64,000 bases of DNA from Hyunsoonleella pacifica (lineage in GTDB: Bacteria; Bacteroidota; Bacteroidia; Flavobacteriales; Flavobacteriaceae), in assembly GCF_004310335.1 (NCBI RefSeq), contig NZ_SIRS01000001.1:620001-684000 (forward strand), read 5' to 3'. Of the stretch, positions 52,799-62,506 are shown piece after piece. Made by a program: the position numbers and the translations under genes. Each line of letters opens with the position of its first letter. Within the stretch, counting starts at the first letter, position 1. The notes beneath the pieces were generated by a model. The model had not been told where the DNA came from. It saw nothing but the letters and a program-made list of their open reading frames with translations, and made no database searches.

Positions 52799-54367
52799 TG
52801 TATCAACAGCATCAGGTCGTTTTTAATTTTACTATTCTTTACAGAAATCTTATTCGGTCAGCAAATGCCAATAGGTTTTTCTAACCAATCAGATGATTTT
52901 ACACCCTTTGGTGGTAGCGGTTTTTCTAGAAGAGTAAGTCCATCAGATGTGTCAAATATGGTAGGAGAATTTTTTAATGATGGCTCTAATCCTTGGCAAG
53001 GATTTACAATAGATTTAGAACGTCCAATAGATTTAGAATTACAAAAAATAATACACCTTGATTTTTATGCATTTGATCCTAATGGGCATCAAGTAACACT
53101 TAAATTAGAACAAGGCGCTAACCCAGATGTTCAAGTAACTGTAACCACAATTGCTGCTTCAGGATGGAGTAATGCTATAGTTTTTGATTTCTCTGTCGCA
53201 GTATTAAGTTCTGATGGAACAACACCTATAAATGCTTCAGGAATCTATCAGAAACTTACTGTTTTTATTGATGGAGGCAGTACAATAGCAGGTACTTATT
53301 TAATAGATAATATTGATGATGGATCAACACCAACCAATCCTAATAACTTAGATGTTATTTATAATGATCTGGTTTGGTTTGATGAGTTTAATACCTCTGG
53401 AAAAACAGCAATAAATAATTCAAATTGGTTTCATCAAACGCAAATACCAGCTGGCGGTAGTTGGTTTAATGGAGAAGTGCAACATTATACAAATCGTATT
53501 GAAAATTCTTTTGTAGAAAATGGCAATTTAAATATTGTAGCTATAAAAGAATCTTTCACAGATCAAGGAGAAACGAAACAATATACTTCAGCAAGACTAA
53601 ACTCTAAATTTGCGTTTACCTATGGTAGAGTAGATGTTAAAGCAAAGTTACCATTTGGAGATGGTACGTGGCCAGCTATTTGGACTTTAGGAAAGAATAT
53701 TACAGAAAATGGCGCCTATTGGCAAACACAAGGTTTTGGTACAACACCATGGCCAGCCTGCGGAGAAATAGACATTATGGAACACGGTTTGGGAGCTGTA
53801 AACCACACATCTAGCGCAATACATACTCCTTCTAGTTTTGGAAATACGGTAAATGTAGCATCACAAGAACTTACAGATGTCGCAAATAATTATCACGTAT
53901 ATTCTATGAATTGGTCTCCAAACCAAATAACATTTCTAGTAGATGATATAGCATATTATACCTATAAACCAGCAGTTAGAGACAATAATACATGGCCATT
54001 TGATGCTGAACAATATCTTATTTTAAACATAGCTATGGGGGGCATATCAGGCGCTATAGACCCTAGTTTTACTCAAAGTAGCATGGTAATTGACTATGTA
54101 AGGGTTTATCAAAATCTAGGATTAAGTGTAAATAAAAATGAATTAAATCCTTTTAAAATCTTCCCCAATCCAGCTAGTGATACATTACATGTAGAGTCAA
54201 CCCAAAAAGTTGATAAAATTGAGATTTATACTTTATTAGGAAATAAAGTGATAACTCAGAAAGAATCAATAGATTCAATTGAAATATCAAACTTGTCAAA
54301 AGGTGTTTATTTAATTTTTATATACTCTAAAAATAAGATTACAGCAAAGAAACTCCTGAAGCAATAG
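52796..54367 (+). CDS. Secreted GH16 beta-glucanase (laminarinase-type) with T9SS sorting domain
   Basis: 523 aa, signal peptide 1-21 (TEILFG). Residues about 25-190 are a beta-sandwich, probably carbohydrate-binding (FTIDLERPIDLELQ, TYLIDNIDDG). GH16 follows at about 195-440, with the catalytic motif GEIDIMEHG (E324 nucleophile, D326, E329 acid/base). The beta-bulged EIDIME form is typical of endo-beta-1,3(4)-glucanases such as laminarinases. Residues about 450-523 are a type IX secretion sorting domain (FKIFPNPASD... LSKGVYLIFIY... KKLLKQ), so the enzyme is exported across the outer membrane. No SusC/D genes are adjacent. Confidence 0.92.
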   Translation: MCINSIRSFLILLFFTEILFGQQMPIGFSNQSDDFTPFGGSGFSRRVSPSDVSNMVGEFFNDGSNPWQGFTIDLERPIDLELQKIIHLDFYAFDPNGHQVTLKLEQGANPDVQVTVTTIAASGWSNAIVFDFSVAVLSSDGTTPINASGIYQKLTVFIDGGSTIAGTYLIDNIDDGSTPTNPNNLDVIYNDLVWFDEFNTSGKTAINNSNWFHQTQIPAGGSWFNGEVQHYTNRIENSFVENGNLNIVAIKESFTDQGETKQYTSARLNSKFAFTYGRVDVKAKLPFGDGTWPAIWTLGKNITENGAYWQTQGFGTTPWPACGEIDIMEHGLGAVNHTSSAIHTPSSFGNTVNVASQELTDVANNYHVYSMNWSPNQITFLVDDIAYYTYKPAVRDNNTWPFDAEQYLILNIAMGGISGAIDPSFTQSSMVIDYVRVYQNLGLSVNKNELNPFKIFPNPASDTLHVESTQKVDKIEIYTLLGNKVITQKESIDSIEISNLSKGVYLIFIYSKNKITAKKLLKQ

Positions 54368-54418
54368 TAACCAATAGGAATCACGTTAAAATGCTCACAT
54401 TTTAGAACTGTTTCGATG

Positions 54419-54443
54419 TAGCTATATAAACCTTATAAAGCTA
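54419..54443 (+). promoter_or_regulatory. Hairpin upstream of T9SS cargo gene
   Basis: TAGCTATATAA (54419-54429) and TTATAAAGCTA (54433-54443) pair with one mismatch and a 3-nt loop, 6 nt before the ATG at 54450. The arm shares ATAAAGCTA with the hairpin at the GH16 start. Confidence 0.45.
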
Positions 54444-54449
54444 TTAATC

Positions 54450-55559
54450 ATGAAACAATTTTTACGATTCTTAATATTCATAGTCTACTTTCTATTTTTT
54501 AATGTTACATCTTCGCAAACGTACAAGCTTGACGAAAAACGAATTTATTCTTATGATGATTTCAATGATATTTGGGTGCAAAATACCACAGAAACTTATA
54601 CCTATAATAATGGAGGTAATAAAGAAACCAGTATAATAGGCACTTCATTTCCTTCAGGTAATAATCAATATAGGCATACAAAAACTTATGATGTAAATAA
54701 TAATATAATATCAGACTTAAAACAAACTTGGAATATTAGTATGACACAATGGGAAGATGCTTCTAGGGATACATATACTTACTATTCTGGTACAAGTAAT
54801 ATTAAAGATATTACAACTTATAGTTTTAATGTGGGATACAATACATTTAAGGTATTATATGAGTATTCTGGAGCAGATATTACTAAAATAACATTCCAAG
54901 ATGGCAGTAGCGGTACTCTTATTAATTTCCAAAAATATGAATATACTTATAATTCATCAGGGCAGCCAGCTACTGAGGATGATTTTGAGTGGAATACATC
55001 TACTAATATGTGGGAGTTAGACGAACGTGGTGCAGCTAATTATACTTCAGGTCTAAGAGAACTTATAACTGAGCAATTAAATGGTGGTAACTGGGAACTT
55101 TTTGAACGTTATTTAACGTATTACACGATATCAATTGAAAAGGATAATGAGCATATTCAACAATATAGAAGTGGAAGTAACTGGATAAACAGTGATAGGG
55201 AAACAAGTACTTATGATGCAAATGATAATAAAACGGAATACATTTTTTACAGTTGGATATCTTCTGCTTGGGAACCCTATTATAAAGAAGAAATGAATTA
55301 TTCTATGGCAGTACCTTTAAGTACTAATTTGTTTGAAAGTGAGACCATAAAAGTGTATCCTAATCCAGCAACAGATTTTGTTACTATTTCAACTCAGAAA
55401 CAAATCGATAAAATTGAATTATACAATGTTTTAGGGTATAAAGTTTTGGAAGCTAAAAATACTAAAATAGTAAATGTACAAAGTTTAAACGCTGGGGTTT
55501 ATTTACTTAAGCTATTAAATAATAAAACGTCTGTGACAAAAAGAATTATTTTGGAATAA
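54450..55559 (+). CDS. T9SS-secreted protein with YTY-type repeats, unknown function
   Basis: 369 aa, signal peptide 1-23 (FFNVTSSQ). The body (about 25-285) consists of irregular repeats of about 35-45 residues with Trp and Tyr/Thr/Tyr patterns: TETYTYNNGGN, WEDASRDTYTYYSG, YEYTYNSSGQPATEDDFEW, WINSDRETSTYDANDNK. This is an RHS/YD-like beta-strand repeat common in secreted Bacteroidota proteins. The C-terminal 75 residues are a T9SS sorting domain (IKVYPNPATDFVTIS... LNAGVYLLKL... KRIILE), close in sequence to that of the preceding GH16 enzyme. It may be a surface adhesin or glycan-binding partner of the GH16 protein; nothing more can be said from the sequence. Confidence 0.8.
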   Translation: MKQFLRFLIFIVYFLFFNVTSSQTYKLDEKRIYSYDDFNDIWVQNTTETYTYNNGGNKETSIIGTSFPSGNNQYRHTKTYDVNNNIISDLKQTWNISMTQWEDASRDTYTYYSGTSNIKDITTYSFNVGYNTFKVLYEYSGADITKITFQDGSSGTLINFQKYEYTYNSSGQPATEDDFEWNTSTNMWELDERGAANYTSGLRELITEQLNGGNWELFERYLTYYTISIEKDNEHIQQYRSGSNWINSDRETSTYDANDNKTEYIFYSWISSAWEPYYKEEMNYSMAVPLSTNLFESETIKVYPNPATDFVTISTQKQIDKIELYNVLGYKVLEAKNTKIVNVQSLNAGVYLLKLLNNKTSVTKRIILE

Positions 55560-55575
55560 AGATGCTATTAATTGA

Positions 55576-55617
55576 AAAAAGGGGAGTGGCAATATCTTGT
55601 TTTGAACTCCTCTTTTT
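55576..55617. terminator. Bidirectional terminator between T9SS gene and ribB
   Basis: AAAAAGGGGAGT (55576-55587) and ACTCCTCTTTTT (55606-55617) form a 12-bp stem with one G-T wobble and an 18-nt loop, with A and T tracts at both ends. It lies between the convergent stops at 55559 and 55616. Confidence 0.8.
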
Positions 55618-56776
55618 AATATTTAACATATTCTACAATTTCTAAACCATAACCAATCATTCCAACTCGCTTAGTTTGCGCACTATTTGAGATTAATCGT
55701 AGTTTATGAATATCTAAATCATGAAGTATTTGAGCACCAATACCAAAATCGCGAGTATCCATATTTATCCTAGGAGCTTTTAAAACCTCGTTGTCTTTTT
55801 GATTGTTTTTTAAAAATTCTAAACGATTTAAAATATTAGTAGCCTGTACTTCTTGATTAATAAATATAATGGCACCTTTTCCAAAATCATTAACAGCTTT
55901 AAACATGGTATTTAGTTGCTCATCAACATTATTGGTAAGGGTTCCTAGAATATCATTATTTATTAAAGTTGAATTTATACGTGTTAATACAGGTTCATTA
56001 TTTTTCCACTGTCCTTTTGTGAGTGCAATATGTATTTGATTATTAGTAGTTTGTTTATAAGCGCGTAATCTAAAACTACCAAAACGTGTATGAATTTCAA
56101 AGTCTTCTTTTTTCTCGATAAGAGAATCGTGTTGCATGCGATATGCTACTAAATCTTCAATAGAAACAATTTTAAGATCAAACTTTTTAGCCACTTCAAT
56201 TAGCTGAGGCAACCTTGCCATTGAACCATCTTCATTCATTATTTCAACAATAACTCCTGCAGGTTCTAAACCAGCTAATCTTGCAAAGTCTATAGCTGCT
56301 TCTGTATGTCCTGTTCGTCGCAAAACACCACCTTCTTTAGCAACTAACGGAAAAATATGTCCTGGCCTTGCCAATTCAAAAGATTTTGTATCGTTATTGA
56401 TAAGTGCTTTCACTGTTTTAGATCTATCGCTTGCAGAAATTCCAGTAGTAACACCATTACCTCTCAAATCAACAGATACAGTAAAAGCCGTTTCCATAGG
56501 ATCGGTATTATTACTTACCATCATATTTAACTCAAGCTCTTTACATCTATTTTCAGTAAGTGGTGCGCATATTAAACCTCTTCCGTGTGTAGCCATGAAA
56601 TTTATCATCTCAGGAGTCACTTTTTCGGCTGCAGCCACAAAATCTCCTTCATTCTCTCTATTTTGGTCATCAACAACAATAATCACTTTACCTTTTCGGA
56701 TATCCTCAATGGCATCATGAATAGTATTTAACTTAAATTTTGTGGTGCTTTCTGTAGTCATAGGTTCTACTATCAT
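55616..56776 (-). CDS. ribB: 3,4-dihydroxy-2-butanone-4-phosphate synthase with degenerate GTP cyclohydrolase II half
   Basis: 386 aa. The N-terminal half (about 15-210) is an intact RibB domain: VVDDQNRENEGDFV, ATHGRGLICAP, RPGHIFPL and RRTGHTEAAID are the metal and ribulose-5-P site. It makes the four-carbon unit of riboflavin. The C-terminal half has the RibA fold but not its zinc site: where RibA has a Cys-rich segment the protein reads NSTLINNDILGTLTNNVDEQ, with no cysteine. It should therefore not make the GTP-derived precursor, and a separate RibA is expected elsewhere. It lies in the ftsK-lolA-LptF/G-ribB order. Start could also be M6. Confidence 0.9.
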   Translation of the reverse strand: MIVEPMTTESTTKFKLNTIHDAIEDIRKGKVIIVVDDQNRENEGDFVAAAEKVTPEMINFMATHGRGLICAPLTENRCKELELNMMVSNNTDPMETAFTVSVDLRGNGVTTGISASDRSKTVKALINNDTKSFELARPGHIFPLVAKEGGVLRRTGHTEAAIDFARLAGLEPAGVIVEIMNEDGSMARLPQLIEVAKKFDLKIVSIEDLVAYRMQHDSLIEKKEDFEIHTRFGSFRLRAYKQTTNNQIHIALTKGQWKNNEPVLTRINSTLINNDILGTLTNNVDEQLNTMFKAVNDFGKGAIIFINQEVQATNILNRLEFLKNNQKDNEVLKAPRINMDTRDFGIGAQILHDLDIHKLRLISNSAQTKRVGMIGYGLEIVEYVKY

Positions 56777-56792
56777 ACTGCAAAGATATTGC

Positions 56793-58853
56793 TTATTTTA
56801 AACTATCTAAACAATTTTGCTTTAAGTCTTCCTTCATTTTATGCCTTAAAAAAACGAAAGTAATCATGTACAATACTATCCCAATCACAAGTAAGAATAT
56901 ATTAGGGTATCTTTTAGGGCTGTTAATATGCTTGTAGAATGCATTAATATTAACAATAGATTTTATGTAATATATGATAAACAAAACAAGAGAAACTACA
57001 CTTAGTTGAATAGATGCAGACTCTAAAGAAGGTAATTTGTTGTTTTTAAATACAAAGAACAGTATTAATAATACAACACCAATAATGTAGAGTGTAATTG
57101 AGAATTTTGAATGATCCTTATAATCTTTTGAAATGTTTTGGGAAGTTTTAAAATCGTTATGTTTAAATAAACCTTTTTCTTGAAGTTCTTGTGTAGAAAC
57201 TTCTCTATTATTCAATAATTGGATGGCTTCATATCTTGTAGCTTCAGAATAGCCTAAGCTTTCGTAATTAGCAACAGCATCAAAAAGCTTATCATTAGTA
57301 AATGATGTCAAAAATTTAAAACTTTCTTTGTCTTTTTCTTTAATTCTAAAGAATTTTTTGAGAGGAACAGTAATGCTATCAAAATCAAAAAGTCCTTTGT
57401 CGGCAGTTGCACGTATTGTTAAAAACACACTTAATGGAAGCATGATTAGTGTAGAAAACCAACTTGCCAAAATAGGATTAAAGCCACCATTTTTAGCACT
57501 ATTCATTGCGAAAATACCAATAAAGTGATACGTTAAAAATAACAAAATAGCAATAACCATTGGTAACCCAATCCCTCCTTTTCTTATTAAGGCTCCAAGC
57601 GGGGCACCAACGAAAAATAATATAATACAAGCAAAAGGGAGTGCTAATTTTTCATGAAAGGAAATGATGTGTCTATTATACCACTTTATTTCTCTTTCAA
57701 GCGGCTCTTCTTTATTTTTAAAAAGTTGATCTATACTATTAATGGCACTTATAGCATTAGTAACAATTTGAGAGTTTTTTTTATTGCTAAATAAATCAGT
57801 TAATTTACCTGAGTAGACAGAGTCTAATAAAATAGTCTTTTTTCGAGCTTTTTTTCTGTTTTTTTCTAATTTATTTTTGCTGTTATTTAAACCTTCTTGA
57901 GAGAAGTCTTCCTGAGAATCAAGTGCTTGTAGTGGTTTAATAGATTTATCAATGCTAGATCGTTGGTACATCACATTGCTAAAATCATTCATTGTTTTGT
58001 CATGCTTTATTGTGAGTGAATCAATAGTATAATCCAACTCAGAAATATTAAGCATGCTATATTTATTTGAATAGGATTTATCATCTATATCTACCTTGTT
58101 AAGATTAGATAAATCAATATTCATAGTATAAACTTCAAAACTACTTTTAGCGAAAGGATGTTTTTTCTTTTCTTTTAACTTTTTAGGTAAAACATCTTTG
58201 TAATAATTGCCATTATATAATATCAGTTTTAAAACATTAGAGTTTTCACTACTTACTAATTCTCCTGTTTTTGCAGTAATTGTAGTTGTGTTTTTTAATC
58301 CACGATTGCCTTTTTCATGAATTACTACATCTTCTAAAAATTGCCCTCTATCTCCTGACTTTTTTGCAACTTTAATATTGTAAGCTGTTGATTCTATTTC
58401 ATTAAATTGTCCTTCGGCTATTGCCATAGAGGGTTTAACCTTAGCTAAATTTTTTCTTAAGTTGAAAAAATTATACTCTCCCCATGGAATTACATTGTTA
58501 GAAAACCAAAATGCAACGAAACCTAGTGATACAATAAATACTCCCAAACTGGCCATTGCACGCTGCAAAGAAATACCAGTAGATTTCATGGCAGCAAACT
58601 CGTAGTTTTCTGCAAAATTCCCAAACACCATAATGGATGTTAGTAATATGGTAAGTGGTAATACTAATGGGATTAATTTAGGTAAACCATAGATAATAAA
58701 CTTTAGGATAGTATTTAAATCTAAGTCTTTCCCAGCCAACTCTTTTATGTATAGCCATATCATTTGCAAAACAAAAATCAATAGCAAAATAGAGAATACA
58801 CTTAAAAATGTTCTAAGGTATGTGGTAAGTATGTAGCGATCTAGAATTTTCAC
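56793..58853 (-). CDS. LptF/LptG-family lipopolysaccharide export permease
   Basis: 686 aa, YjgP/YjgQ family. The N-terminal membrane segments start ILDRYILTTYLRTF, then a long periplasmic beta-jellyroll region (about 95-390), then three more membrane segments (LPFACIILFFVGAPLGALIRKGG is characteristic). The last 230 residues are extra: a soluble part (about 495-590) and four to five predicted membrane segments not found in E. coli LptF (366 aa). This longer form appears usual for Bacteroidota. It moves LPS from the inner membrane to the Lpt bridge with LptB. Overlaps neither neighbour; it follows lolA by 14 nt. Confidence 0.9.
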   Translation of the reverse strand: MKILDRYILTTYLRTFLSVFSILLLIFVLQMIWLYIKELAGKDLDLNTILKFIIYGLPKLIPLVLPLTILLTSIMVFGNFAENYEFAAMKSTGISLQRAMASLGVFIVSLGFVAFWFSNNVIPWGEYNFFNLRKNLAKVKPSMAIAEGQFNEIESTAYNIKVAKKSGDRGQFLEDVVIHEKGNRGLKNTTTITAKTGELVSSENSNVLKLILYNGNYYKDVLPKKLKEKKKHPFAKSSFEVYTMNIDLSNLNKVDIDDKSYSNKYSMLNISELDYTIDSLTIKHDKTMNDFSNVMYQRSSIDKSIKPLQALDSQEDFSQEGLNNSKNKLEKNRKKARKKTILLDSVYSGKLTDLFSNKKNSQIVTNAISAINSIDQLFKNKEEPLEREIKWYNRHIISFHEKLALPFACIILFFVGAPLGALIRKGGIGLPMVIAILLFLTYHFIGIFAMNSAKNGGFNPILASWFSTLIMLPLSVFLTIRATADKGLFDFDSITVPLKKFFRIKEKDKESFKFLTSFTNDKLFDAVANYESLGYSEATRYEAIQLLNNREVSTQELQEKGLFKHNDFKTSQNISKDYKDHSKFSITLYIIGVVLLILFFVFKNNKLPSLESASIQLSVVSLVLFIIYYIKSIVNINAFYKHINSPKRYPNIFLLVIGIVLYMITFVFLRHKMKEDLKQNCLDSLK

Positions 58854-58867
58854 GAGGGTAAGACTAC

Positions 58868-59506
58868 CTAATCAATTTTATTGATGTAATAATCTTGATA
58901 TTTATCTTCATCAAAGGTAAATAAGGTTTTTGATAATAGCTCATTCGTTTTAAAAGAATTAACGGTTAAGGTCGTTTTAGTACCATTTTTACCTACCTGT
59001 ATTAAATTATAGATGTGTTTTGTAGTGGCATCAATTCCCAAAAGTATATAATCAATTTCAGAATTTGAATCAATTGGAGTAAGCTTTACATATTGAATTT
59101 TTCTGCCTTTTATATTTTGAACAATGTCCATATCATAGGTGTAACCATCTTCATAAAAAGAAAGCATTTTACTTGGAGTAATCGCATCAATCTCATCTTC
59201 AGTTTGTGATGTTATAGTTACTTCTTCGTCTTCTGGACTTATAGTATAAAGTGTTTTTCCATCATAAAGACGAGTAATACCAAGGATATTTAATTTGTAT
59301 TTTTCGCCTTCTAAAACAACATCTCCTCGAGTTTCTTGTTTTATGTTTTCTGCGGTATTTTCTAGAATATATTTAAAATCTATAGCTATGTTATCATAGC
59401 CTTTTACCTTTTCGGAAACTTCACTTAATAGAGTTTTTCCTTTGTTTTGAGAAAACCCAGAAAAGGTTACAAATACAACACATATTATGGTAATTAGCTT
59501 TTTCAT
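58868..59506 (-). CDS. lolA: Outer-membrane lipoprotein carrier LolA
   Basis: 212 aa from the ATG at 59506; an ATG 33 nt further upstream would put non-hydrophobic residues ahead of the signal peptide MKKLITIICVVFVTFSGFSQ and overlap ftsK. The mature part has the LolA pattern VSEKVKGYDNIAIDFKY, RGDVVLEGEKYKLNI and LYDGKTLYTISPEDEEVTI. LolA carries lipoproteins through the periplasm to the outer membrane, which matters here because several glycosidases are lipoproteins. Located just after ftsK, as in many Flavobacteria. Confidence 0.88.
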   Translation of the reverse strand: MKKLITIICVVFVTFSGFSQNKGKTLLSEVSEKVKGYDNIAIDFKYILENTAENIKQETRGDVVLEGEKYKLNILGITRLYDGKTLYTISPEDEEVTITSQTEDEIDAITPSKMLSFYEDGYTYDMDIVQNIKGRKIQYVKLTPIDSNSEIDYILLGIDATTKHIYNLIQVGKNGTKTTLTVNSFKTNELLSKTLFTFDEDKYQDYYINKID

Positions 59507-59525
59507 TTTTTTATTTAATACAAAA

Positions 59526-61916
59526 TTACATATTTTCATTTTCTAATAGCTCGTCAAGAGATGCCAAATCTGGTACTAATACTTGCCTAGCTTTACTTCC
59601 TTCAAAAGGACCAACAATACCGGCAGCTTCTAATTGATCAATTAAACGACCAGCTCTATTATATCCCAATTTAAGTTTACGTTGTAATAGAGATGCCGAG
59701 CCTTGTTGTGCTGTTACAATTACAATGGCTGCATCTTTAAACAACTTATCTCTATCTTCTATATCTATATCAAGACTTGTGCCACTTTCTTCACCAATAT
59801 ATTCTGGTAGCATATAGGCATCTGGATATGCTTTTTGAGCACCAATAAACTCAGTAATCTTTTCTACTTCTGGCGTATCAACAAAGGCACATTGTATACG
59901 AATCATATCGTTACCTTGTGTATACAACATATCACCACGACCAATAAGTTGATCTGCCCCAGCACCATCTAAAATTGTTCTTGAATCTATTTTAGAAGTA
60001 ACTCTAAATGCAATACGCGCAGGGAAATTGGCTTTTATTATACCTGTAATCACATTAACAGATGGGCGTTGTGTAGCTATAATTAAATGAATACCAATTG
60101 CTCTTGCCAATTGTGCTAAACGGGCAATAGGGGTTTCTACTTCTTTACCTGCAGTCATAATTAAATCTGCAAACTCATCTACTACTAAAACAATATAAGG
60201 TAAGAATTGATGACCATCATTTGGGTTTAGTTTTCTAGCTTTAAACTTACTGTTATATTCAGCTATGTTTCTACACATAGCGTTTTTAAGAAGCTCATAG
60301 CGATTATCCATTTCAATACATAAAGAGTTTAATGTATTGATAACTTTAGTATTATCTGTAATGATAGCTTCTTCACTATCAGGTAATTTAGCTAAATAGT
60401 GTCTTTCTATCTTATTAAAAAGCGTTAATTCAACTTTTTTAGGATCTACTAAAATAAACTTAACTTCAGCTGGGTGTTTTTTGTAAAGTAGAGATGTTAA
60501 TACTGCATTTAAACCTACAGATTTACCTTGTCCTGTAGCACCAGCCATTAATAGGTGTGGCATTTTTGCTAAATCTACAACTAATGTTTCGTTACTAATT
60601 GTTTTACCTAAAGCTATTGGTAGCTGCATTTTAGATTCCTGAAACTTCTTAGATGCAATTACCGATCGCATAGATACGATAGTTGCATTTTTGTTAGGCA
60701 CTTCAATACCAATGGTGCCTTTACCAGGAATAGGTGCAATAATACGAATACCTAGTGCAGAGAGTGATAATGCAATGTCGTCTTCTAGGTTTTTAATTTT
60801 TGAAATGCGAATACCAGCTTCAGGAACAATTTCATATAGTGTTACTGTGGGACCAATGGTTGCCTTAATGCTGGAAATTCCTATTTTATAATTATTTAAA
60901 GTATCAACAATTCGGTTTTTATTTTCCTCAAGCTCATCTTGATTAATAGTAATGCCCTCAGTGTCGTATTTTTTTAACAAGTCAATATGCGGAAATTGAT
61001 AATTGCCTAATTCTAAAGTTGGATCATATAAACCAAAATCTTCAACAAGTTTATTAGCTAAGTTATCCGTTTCTGTAATTTCTTCTTTAACGGTTTCAAC
61101 TTTTATCTCTAGTTCAGTATCTTCTTCAGGCTCGGGTTCAGCAATTTTAACTTCGATTGGTGTTGTTTCTTTAACAGGTATTTCTTGTTGCTTTACAACC
61201 TTTTCTTTCGGACTATTATCTAGAGGTATATCAAACGCACTTTTTATAGCTTCAGCTTCTTCTGATAAGTTATTGTCTACAACAAAGGTGTCTTCCTTTA
61301 ATTCAGAAAACTCATTTTTAATATCTTTTTTGGCATTTGAAAATAAGCGCTTAAAACTTTCAAAAGTTACTTTAAATCGCATAGCCAGATAGGTAATAAA
61401 GCCCAAAATCAACAATAGTACAGTGCCAATTTTACCAATGTAATCTTGTAAAAATCTATTGACTTCAAAACCAATAGTACCTCCCAAAATATCATGTTTT
61501 GAAGAAAAGAAACCTAAACTAATCGAAAGCCAAATCATTATTAAAATACCCCAAAACCAATGTTTTCTTAGTTTACTCTTTTTAATATCCATCAATACAT
61601 ATATACCAGATAGAAACACTAAACCAGATATAATAAAAGCAGCTACCCCAAATCCGCGGTGGATGAAGAAATAACTCAACCACGCACCAATTTTGCTTAA
61701 CCAATTTTTGGTTTCAACATTACGTGATGCAAATTCTGAAAGCGCACTTTGATCGGCCTTACCAGTAAAGAAAAATGATATAAAAGATATACAGAGAATA
61801 ATACCAAAAATTACCAAAAAACTGCCAAAAACTAGCTTTTGTTGACTAGACAACTTAAAGCTTGGTTTTTTTAATTTTGGTTTAGTAGGTTTTTTAGTTT
61901 TGGTTCTCTTCGCCAT
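59526..61916 (-). CDS. ftsK: DNA translocase FtsK
   Basis: 796 aa. Four to five N-terminal membrane segments (about 25-180), then a short acidic linker (about 200-285, rich in Glu and Val), then the alpha/beta/gamma motor. Walker A is GATGQGKSVGLN and Walker B is YIVLVVDEFADLI, followed by the FtsK signature ATQRPSVNVITG. The C-terminal gamma winged-helix domain has AAIVIVTAQQGSASLLQRKL. It pumps chromosome DNA at the division septum and activates XerCD recombination at dif. The linker is short compared with E. coli FtsK (1329 aa), as usual in Bacteroidota. Confidence 0.95.
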   Translation of the reverse strand: MAKRTKTKKPTKPKLKKPSFKLSSQQKLVFGSFLVIFGIILCISFISFFFTGKADQSALSEFASRNVETKNWLSKIGAWLSYFFIHRGFGVAAFIISGLVFLSGIYVLMDIKKSKLRKHWFWGILIMIWLSISLGFFSSKHDILGGTIGFEVNRFLQDYIGKIGTVLLLILGFITYLAMRFKVTFESFKRLFSNAKKDIKNEFSELKEDTFVVDNNLSEEAEAIKSAFDIPLDNSPKEKVVKQQEIPVKETTPIEVKIAEPEPEEDTELEIKVETVKEEITETDNLANKLVEDFGLYDPTLELGNYQFPHIDLLKKYDTEGITINQDELEENKNRIVDTLNNYKIGISSIKATIGPTVTLYEIVPEAGIRISKIKNLEDDIALSLSALGIRIIAPIPGKGTIGIEVPNKNATIVSMRSVIASKKFQESKMQLPIALGKTISNETLVVDLAKMPHLLMAGATGQGKSVGLNAVLTSLLYKKHPAEVKFILVDPKKVELTLFNKIERHYLAKLPDSEEAIITDNTKVINTLNSLCIEMDNRYELLKNAMCRNIAEYNSKFKARKLNPNDGHQFLPYIVLVVDEFADLIMTAGKEVETPIARLAQLARAIGIHLIIATQRPSVNVITGIIKANFPARIAFRVTSKIDSRTILDGAGADQLIGRGDMLYTQGNDMIRIQCAFVDTPEVEKITEFIGAQKAYPDAYMLPEYIGEESGTSLDIDIEDRDKLFKDAAIVIVTAQQGSASLLQRKLKLGYNRAGRLIDQLEAAGIVGPFEGSKARQVLVPDLASLDELLENENM

Positions 61917-62053
61917 TGATATGCCTTAGTTTAAGCAAAAATACAAATTACTAACGTTTATCCTAGGTGTATTAGTATTTTTAAAGTTGGTTTACTTTAA
62001 CAGATGAAGCACAAGTTTAAAATCAAAAAAATATTCTCCTAAAAGGAACTGTC

Positions 62054-62497
62054 TTAATTCATAATTTGATTTAAATGATAACTCAAGTGATCAACGTAGT
62101 CTTTTATCAGAAACTTCAAATCAACTATTGTTGTATTGTTAGTATGAACTTTATAATTCAAAGTTTCTTCGTTTTGGTTTTTTATTACAAATAAAATCCG
62201 ATTATTGAGTGCTATCCATAAATCAAGTAGCTCTTTAGTATCTGCACTTTGATAATGATTTGCTTTTACTAATTCATCTTGACTGTATTGTTTGATTATA
62301 TATGGCTCAGTTTCAAACTGAATTTCAGTAAACCTTTGAAGATTATTAATGGCAGAGTCAATTAAATGACCTAAAATTTCTTTTTTTGACCACTTTTTCG
62401 AAGATAGTTTTTTTGAAAATTCTATTTCAGGAGCATTAGCAATATAGTTCAACCCATCGCTTAGTAGCAATTCAAGTTCACTTATGGTTTTATTCAT
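62054..62497 (-). CDS. DinB-family protein
   Basis: 147 aa, a four-helix bundle of the DinB/YfiT group. The three metal-binding histidines are present: one in LGHLIDSA and two in DHLSYHLNQ near the C-terminus. The tryptophan-containing KKWSKKEILGHL is the family signature. Members include thiol-S-transferases for bacillithiol and other small thiols; the actual substrate is not known. It begins 9 nt after dgkA. No signal peptide. Confidence 0.85.
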   Translation of the reverse strand: MNKTISELELLLSDGLNYIANAPEIEFSKKLSSKKWSKKEILGHLIDSAINNLQRFTEIQFETEPYIIKQYSQDELVKANHYQSADTKELLDLWIALNNRILFVIKNQNEETLNYKVHTNNTTIVDLKFLIKDYVDHLSYHLNQIMN

Positions 62498-62506
62498 AAA
62501 TTTAAT

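Noticed and set aside
59507-59539. lolA start at 59539
   Set aside because: It would place MKICNFVLNKK before a normal signal peptide and overlap ftsK; the ATG at 59506 is better.
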